A DNA stretch of 64,000 nt from NCBI RefSeq assembly GCF_910592395.1, contig NC_088310.1, positions 9,057,501-9,121,500 of the forward strand, read 5' to 3'. Under the pieces are notes generated by a model. That model was given only the letters and a program-made list of their open reading frames with translations. It was not told the origin of the DNA and made no database searches. A program made the position numbers and the translations under genes. Origin of the DNA: Lineus longissimus. Its lineage: Eukaryota; Nemertea; Pilidiophora; Heteronemertea; Lineidae. The stretch's first letter is position 1. Each line of letters opens with the position of its first letter. Positions 57,785-64,000 of the stretch are shown here, in pieces.

Positions 57785-59812
57785 CGTACTTTTGCTGTTG
57801 TATCTGAATTATTTGTGAAGTTTGGACTAGGTTTATATTTATCATTAGGCTCTTGATCACGAGAACTATTCATATGTAAAACGTGTCAGAAAAGTATTTT
57901 TTCTGATATCAGATCACTACCTTTTACAAATTTTAATATTTGTCAACGAACCTACCTGTTCGACTATTTTCTTGTTCTGAATCTGTCGTAAAAGACAAGG
58001 CTCTAACACTTGAATTGGTAAAAACATGATATGCCCTTTTTTATCAAATACTCTTGTGTTTTATACAGTACAAACCTAAAGGTCGACGGATTCCGAGGAC
58101 AAAAACCATTCCTACGCTTGAGGAACAAAATAACCGGCCTCACTGAGAGAAAAACAAAACACAAATTCTGAAGTACACACAGTTTTAGAAGGATAGAAAT
58201 GTGCTCCTCGTGATGGAGACGAAAACACACGCACTCATCCTGGACACTGTATGTAAAGAACCTTCTCAAACAAGGCCCGAGCGAACTTTGATCCAGCACG
58301 TTCACCTATTTCTTATTTCAATTTGACCTTTAACTGGTCGAAGCTACTCCTTCATTCGTATCACCTTGCTCTGACATACGTTCCCAGGGAATGACCGAAT
58401 GAGCACTGCCCAATATGGGGTCATTTTGTATGTACCTGTAGTGCTGATGCAATGAACTACATGCACAACTAGGACTCCCTTGTCCGGCAAATGGCTTTTT
58501 CGCTCTGGTGTTATTACGCTTAATCTTGGTTATGTATGCGAAAGGTGACATACCAGTGTCGAAGATGTTATTTGCATTGCTTTTCGGTTGAGAGAAACAC
58601 AGATGGCAGATCGTTTCTAAGTCTTCGGCGTCCATATACGAGAGACACAAGTTTGGTTGACTGCACAATTGTCGCCACTGCACAAGCCAAATCGTCCGTT
58701 TGTCTCCCTAGCTTTCCGTTTCAATAGAATCTGTGTTTGGCAAGTTGCTGATTATGATCGAATACGTTGTTTACAATGTGGCTTTGCGATTCCTCGATGC
58801 AGTCTCCTATATGACGTCAATCAAGTTATGAAGGCACTCGTTTAGAACCCGTCAACTAAACACTTCCACCAACATGTTTCTTGACTTCCATATATCTGTG
58901 ATGAGTCTGAGAATCGGGCGGTACTTGTAAGGCACCAACTCGACTCTCCTCTAATGACATGGACAACATAGACGCCGTGGTCTTTCAACAGTTTTACAAC
59001 GCGATTCATTGAAACTAAAGTTTCAATGGCAAATCAATGCTAGCTTTTGTCTTTTCCTTTAAGTTACATGAACCAATAGTTACTTCGCGTGATCGGCGGT
59101 GTAATTCGAAACTGCCGAAACGACCGATGAAAGCAAAAGCTGCTGTAAATAAGGATTTGAACGGTATCGATTAGTTGTTGGCTGTAAGTGCATTATTTAA
59201 TCTGTAGTAAGTATATTTCATTGTGTAAGATGAGTATATTAAAATTGCATAGGCTTATACTGTGAATTTCTTTAAAGTTCAAAAAGCTAGGGAAAAGGAT
59301 GACGTACACCAAGGATGGCTTCATCATCAGAGAAGCAACAACATGGACAACATCACTGTCAAGTTGATGACGGCACGACCACGGATATTGAAGAAGAAGC
59401 TGGAATTATTACCGTCCCATAATAAAAGCAGGAAGCACGCGATTATAAGTTCATGTTAGCATTTCGTGGTTGGGGGTGAGAACACACTGGTGTCAGTTAT
59501 ATGGCTTACCGTGCAAGTAATTTTGTGGGAACATTTTTATCACATGTAAGTAATTTCTTATTAAAGACACCTTGATTTGTGGTAACTTCTTTGTAAATTT
59601 CTACAATATATAAGCTGCAGGCTGATGCCCTCATTTTCTTATACGTTAAAGTTTATATCATAATACATGTATATAATTAAATCATATTTTTAATTGTCCG
59701 TTTTCGTGTTTTTGTGTAATATTAAGTTATTAAATCTAAGAGTAGCCTACTTCGTCACGTCTATGAATGTCGGCAATGTTTTATACAAAAATATCCAACT
59801 GACCATGGTTAG
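57785..59812. repeat. Inter-receptor spacer
   Basis: Flank collinear with 39533-41556. Dyad slightly decayed (GTTCCCAGGGAAT, 58380-58392); perfect palindrome CATTGAAACTAAAGTTTCAATG at 59008-59029. No gene seen. Confidence 0.7.
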
Positions 59813-60817
59813 TTAGGTCCAGCGTTCTTCATCATCTAATATGCGTCTGTAAAATAAATATCTGACGTCATCCCTGAAGTACTTCAATGTACACAGGTAG
59901 ATTATGAAATTAACCGCATAGTTGAAAACAATGAAATTTGAGATTGCGATTGACAATTCGCGGAGGTATATCGGGGCACCTGTGATCAAATAAACCCAGC
60001 GGAATATAACATACGGGGCCATGGACAGTAAATATATCAAAGAAACGATCAACAGATTTTTGACCAGTTTTCTTTGCAGTTTTTCAGCATTGTAATTTTC
60101 AGCAAAGTGCTTATTATTGCCTGCTCGGAAAACTCCAGCCACAATCAGAGTATTGATGATGAAGACGATACAGACGGGAGCAACCATATTGGTGATGAAC
60201 AGCCAGAAATCAAAGGCCTCAAATATCCAGGTTGGAAGAATCCCCTGCTCTTGCAAACACAGCCGCCTGGTAACGCCTTGGATTTTGATCGTGGTCGATA
60301 CATAATTCAAAAACGCTGGAGAGTAAAACGCAAAAGAGATGAATAGAAGAATAACAAGAATGATATTCCGCCGTCGACTGGTGAAGATGCTTGCCACCTT
60401 CAAAGGATACCAAACCGCTACACAGCGTTCTATACTGTACGCGATGATGATGTACGCCGACATAAACACAAAACAATTCCAAACGAAGATTCGGAGTTGA
60501 CAACCAATATCTGTGGCGCCAGACGCGATGTTGATATCTCCGTTTGTGACGTAAAATAAGCCATTATGAAGCCAGGTCTGAAAACTCATCACCAGGTTTC
60601 CGGTATCTGACACAGCCAACGACACTAGGTACACGCTTGCTGCGGTGTTCCTCCTTCTTTGTCTCACGAAGACAATAATAGAGAGCATGTTGCCGACGAA
60701 CCCAAATATTATGACCACCAGCATTAAGTAGGCCCCAAAGAACTTGTTGAGGAGTCCAAGAAATGACGGTGCGTTTTCCAATCCTTCGACTTCGGTCGTT
60801 ATTTGAAAAAGGACCAT
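59813..60817 (-). CDS. Class A GPCR, 334 residues, MVLF type
   Basis: Intact frame from ATG 60817 (MVLFQITTEVEGLENAPS). Standard helices 1-3 with SIERC. KVASIFTSRR replaces KVASLFTSRR. Helix 4 and loop 2 are of the 41557 kind: FYSPAFLNYVSTTIKIQ, LCLQEQGILPTWIFEAFDFWLFITN. Helix 6 has LLIVSLIYLLSMAPY, and LRELSIAIS stands where other copies have a Trp (LREW). The end is DDEERWT instead of ERGT. The changes cluster in loop 2 and the last helices. A TATA-like TAAATATAAA lies about 50 bp upstream (60865-60874). No canonical AATAAA downstream. Confidence 0.88.
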   Translation of the reverse strand: MVLFQITTEVEGLENAPSFLGLLNKFFGAYLMLVVIIFGFVGNMLSIIVFVRQRRRNTAASVYLVSLAVSDTGNLVMSFQTWLHNGLFYVTNGDINIASGATDIGCQLRIFVWNCFVFMSAYIIIAYSIERCVAVWYPLKVASIFTSRRRNIILVILLFISFAFYSPAFLNYVSTTIKIQGVTRRLCLQEQGILPTWIFEAFDFWLFITNMVAPVCIVFIINTLIVAGVFRAGNNKHFAENYNAEKLQRKLVKNLLIVSLIYLLSMAPYVIFRWVYLITGAPIYLRELSIAISNFIVFNYAVNFIIYLCTLKYFRDDVRYLFYRRILDDEERWT

Positions 60818-62862
60818 CGTACTTTTGCTCCTGTATCTAAATTAATTGTGAAGTTTGGACTAGGTTTATATTTATCATTAGGCTCTTGATCACGAGAACT
60901 ATTTATATGTAACAAGTGTCAGAAAAGTATTTTTCTGATATCAGATCACTACCCTTTACAAATTTTAATTTTTGTCAACAAACCTACCTGCTCGACTATT
61001 TTCTTGTCCTGAATCTGTCGTAAAAGTCATAGCTCCAATACTTGAATTGGTAAAAACGTGATAAGCGCTTTTTAACAAATACTCTTGGTCGACGGTCGAC
61101 GGTCGATGGATCCCGAAAAAAAAACCATTCCACCGCTTGAGGAACAAAATATCCGGCCTCAGTGAGAGACAAACAATACTCAGATTCTGAAGTACACACA
61201 GTTTTAGAAGGATAGAACGGTGCTCCTCGTGACGGAGACGAAAACACACGCACTCATCCTGGACACTGTATGTAAAGAACCTTCTCAACAAGGCCCGAGA
61301 GAACTCTCATCCAGCACGTTCACCTATTTCTTATTTTAATTTGACCTTTAACTGGTCGAAGCTACTCCTTCATTCGTACCACCTTGCTCTTACATCCCTT
61401 CCCAGGGAACGAGCGAATGAGTACTGCACAATATTGGGTCATTTGTATGTATCTGTAGTGCTGATGCAATGAACTACATGCACAACTTAGACTCCCTTGT
61501 CTGGCAAAGTGCTTTTTCCTCTGGTGCTATTACGCCTAATCTTGGTTATGTATGCGAAAGGTGGCGGACCATTGTCGAAGATGCTATTTGCATTGCTTTT
61601 CGTTTGGGAGAAACACAGATGGCAGATCGTTTCTAAGTCTTCGGCGTCCATATACGAGAGGGTCTTAGACACAAGTTTGGCTTACTGCACAATTATCGTG
61701 ACGGAACAAGCCGAATCGTCCGTTTGTCTCCCAAGCTTTCCGTTTCAAAAGAATCAGTGTTTGGCAAGTTGCCGATCATGATGGGAGATGTTGTTTACAA
61801 TGTGGCTTTAGGATTCCTCGATGCAGTCTCCTATATAACGTATATGTGTATCAATCAATCAAGTTATGAAGGCGCTCGTTTCGAACCCGTCAACTAAACA
61901 CTTCCACCAACGCGTTTCTTGACTTCCATATATCTGTGATGAGTCTTAGAAACGGGCGGTACTTGTATTAAGGCCCTAACTCGAACCCCCTCCAATGACA
62001 TTGACAATATAGACGCCGTGGTCTTTCAACAGTTTTACAGCGCGATTCATTGAAACTTAAGTTTCAAAGGCAAATCAGTTCTTGCTTTTGCCTTTTCCTT
62101 TAAGTCATATGAACCAATAGTTACTCTGCGTGATCGGCGGTGTAATTCGAATCTGCCGAATTGACCGAAGAACATAAAATCTGCTGCAAAACAGGTTTTG
62201 AACGGTATCGATTAGTTGTTGGATGTAAGTGCATTATTTAATCCGTAGTAAGTGTATTTCATTGTGTAAGATGAGTAGATGCGTAAGTCAAATTTTATAG
62301 GCCTATATTGTGAATTTCTTTGAAGTTTTAAAGGCTAAGGAAAAGGATGACGTACACCAAGAATAGCTACATCGTCGGGAATGCTACTTCATGACAACGT
62401 CACTGTCAAGTTGATGACGGCACGACCACGAATATTGAAGAAGGAGTAGGAAATTATTACCGTCCCATAGTAAAATCAGAAAGCACTCGATTATGTGTTC
62501 ATGCTGGCGTTTCGTGGTAAGGGGAGAAAACACATTAGTGTCATTTTTATTGGGTTACCGTGCAACTATTTCTGTGGGAACGTTTTTATCACATGTAAAC
62601 AATTTTTTTATTAGCGTCACCTTGATTTGTGGTAACTTCTTTGTAAATTTCTACAATATATAAGCTGCAGGCTGCTGCCCTCATTTTCTTATACGTTATA
62701 GTTTATATCATAATACATGTATATAATTCAATCATATTATTGATTGTCGGTTTTCGTATTTTGTTTTTATATCTAGTTATTAAAACTAGGAGTAGCCTAC
62801 TTCGTCACGTCTATGAATGTCGGCAATTTTTTATTCAAAAATATCCAACTCACTATGGTTGG
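60818..62862. repeat. Inter-receptor spacer
   Basis: TATA-like stretch at 60865-60874. On the minus strand a CAG|GTAGGT donor-like site is near 60988 and a TTTAGATACAG acceptor-like site just before the gene. GTCGACG heptamers at 61087-61106. Dyad CTTCCCAGGGAAC at 61398-61410. Palindrome CATTGAAACTTAAGTTTCAA at 62048-62068. No gene seen. Confidence 0.7.
62830..62835 (-). promoter_or_regulatory. Poly(A) signal AATAAA
   Basis: Minus-strand AATAAA, 27 bases after the stop of the receptor at 62863-63867. Confidence 0.6.
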
Positions 62863-63867
62863 TTAGGTCTCGCGTTCTTCATCATCTACTATGCGTCCGC
62901 AGAATAAATATCTGACGTCATCCCTAAAAAACTTCAATGTACACAAGTAGATGATGAAATTAACCGCATAGTTGAAAACAATGAAATTTGAAATTGCGAT
63001 TGACCATTCGCGGAGGTATATCGGGGCACCTGTTATCAAATAAACCCACTTGAATATAACATACGGGGCCATTGAAAGGAAATATATCAAAGAAACGATG
63101 AACAGATTTTTGACTAGTTTCCTCTGCAGTATTTCAGTTTTGGAGTCTTTAGCAAAGAGCTTATCATTGCCTGCTCGGAAAACCCCAGCTACAATCAGAG
63201 TGTTGATGATGAAGACGATACAGACGGGAGCAACCATATTGGTGTTGAATTGCCAGGCAGTAACGACCTCCAATATCCAGGTTGGAAGAATGCCTTGCTC
63301 TTTCGAACATATTCGCCTGGGAACGCCTTGGATTTGTATCGTGGACGACACATAGACTAAAAACGCTGGACAGTAAAACGTAAAAGAGATTAATAAAAGG
63401 ATAACAAGAATGATATTCCGCCGTCGACTGGTGAAGAGGCTTGCCACCTTTAAAGGATACCAAACCGCCACACAGCGTTCTATACTGTAAGCTATGATAA
63501 TGTACGCCGACATAAACACAAAACAATTCCAAACGAAGATTCGGAGTTGACAACCAATATCTGTGGCGCCAGACGCGATGTTGATATCTCCGTTTGTGAC
63601 GTAAAATAAACCATTATGAAGCCAGGTCTGAAAACTCATCACCAGGTTCCCGGTATCTGACACAGCCAAAGACACTAGGTACACGCTTGCTGCCGTGTTC
63701 CTCCTTCTCTGCCTAATGAAAATAATAACGGAGAACATGTTGCCAACAAACCCAAAGATTATGACAACCAACATTAAGTAGGCCCCAAAGAACTTGTTGA
63801 GGAATCCCAGAAATGATGGTGCGTCCTCGGCCCCTTCGACTTCGGTCGTGGTTTGAAAATGGTCCAT
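62863..63867 (-). CDS. Class A GPCR, 334 residues, MDHF type
   Basis: Intact frame. ATG 63867 matches the family start; an extra ATG sits directly before it at 63870. The leader is MDHFQTTTEVEGAEDAPS, with SIERC after helix 3. Helix 4 and loop 2 read FYCPAFLVYVSST, then GVPRRICSKEQGILPTWILEVV (Pro for Thr at GVT), then AWQFNTN, with Gln where most have Leu. Helix 6 ends FKWVYL (Lys for Arg). The tail GRIVDDEERET is shared with the LINE-split copy at 50109-52278, its closest relative here. Confidence 0.88.
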   Translation of the reverse strand: MDHFQTTTEVEGAEDAPSFLGFLNKFFGAYLMLVVIIFGFVGNMFSVIIFIRQRRRNTAASVYLVSLAVSDTGNLVMSFQTWLHNGLFYVTNGDINIASGATDIGCQLRIFVWNCFVFMSAYIIIAYSIERCVAVWYPLKVASLFTSRRRNIILVILLLISFTFYCPAFLVYVSSTIQIQGVPRRICSKEQGILPTWILEVVTAWQFNTNMVAPVCIVFIINTLIVAGVFRAGNDKLFAKDSKTEILQRKLVKNLFIVSLIYFLSMAPYVIFKWVYLITGAPIYLREWSIAISNFIVFNYAVNFIIYLCTLKFFRDDVRYLFCGRIVDDEERET

Positions 63868-64000
63868 CATACATGTACGTTTTCTGCGGTAACTAAATTA
63901 TTTGTAAAGTTTTAATCCAGGTTTATCATAAGGCTTTTGACAAATGAGAACTCTGTATATGTAAAGCGTGTATCAAAAGAATATTTCTGAGATCAACTCA
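63868..64000. repeat. 5' flank of last receptor (runs off window)
   Basis: MDHF-type upstream flank, as at 317-450. The array evidently continues to the right. Confidence 0.7.

Overview
The window is animal (metazoan) nuclear DNA, probably from a marine invertebrate; I cannot fix the phylum. It is a tandem array of intronless rhodopsin-like (class A) seven-helix receptor genes, all on the minus strand, heavily invaded by transposable elements of four kinds. No bacterial operon structure, CRISPR array, rRNA or tRNA gene was seen. Splice sites in the Harbinger element, poly(A) signals behind the receptors, non-LTR, Ngaro-type, pogo-type and PIF/Harbinger elements all point to an animal genome.

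Receptor array: I count 17 copies, about 1 kb each, spaced by roughly 2 kb of homologous spacer. Seven complete copies have an open frame (13927-14907, 22594-23598, 25569-26549, 41557-42561, 44604-45608, 59813-60817, 62863-63867) and one is cut by the left window edge (1-316). Nine are broken, by 1-bp indels, nonsense codons, loss of the start codon, recombination truncation or LINE insertion. Three N-terminal types (beginning MDHF, MDLF, MVLF) are shuffled with different C-terminal halves, which indicates gene conversion and unequal crossing-over. A four-gene block of about 11.3 kb (about 9.8-20.5 kb) is duplicated next to itself (about 20.8-39.0 kb, later split by a pogo and a Harbinger element). 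The junction lies inside the receptor at 20035-21023. A second, looser duplication relates about 37.9-50.1 kb to 53.9-62.9 kb.

Mobile elements: 598-9706 is a nested insertion in the 5' flank of the first receptor. It consists of a 5'-truncated LINE with a (TA)n tail and a nearly intact Ngaro-like tyrosine-recombinase retrotransposon with split direct repeats, encoding Gag, RT-RNase H, tyrosine recombinase and an SGNH-hydrolase-like protein. A second LINE family is seen as two 3' fragments (10549-10921 and 21942-22593), one ending in a long (GATA)n tract. 28365-30309 is a pogo-like DNA transposon with a broken transposase. 33031-37932 is a PIF/Harbinger element with a Myb/SANT-like gene and a DDE transposase. 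Two more (TA)n-tailed LINEs (51024-52183, 55398-57676) interrupt two receptors within about 15 bp of the same position in the coding sequence. A 172-bp palindromic insertion sits at 52633-52804.

The receptors presumably act at the plasma membrane as G-protein-coupled receptors, probably peptide- or chemosensory-type; the ligand cannot be told from sequence. The variable part of the protein is extracellular loop 2 plus the start of helix 5, while helices 1-4 and 6-7 are almost invariant.
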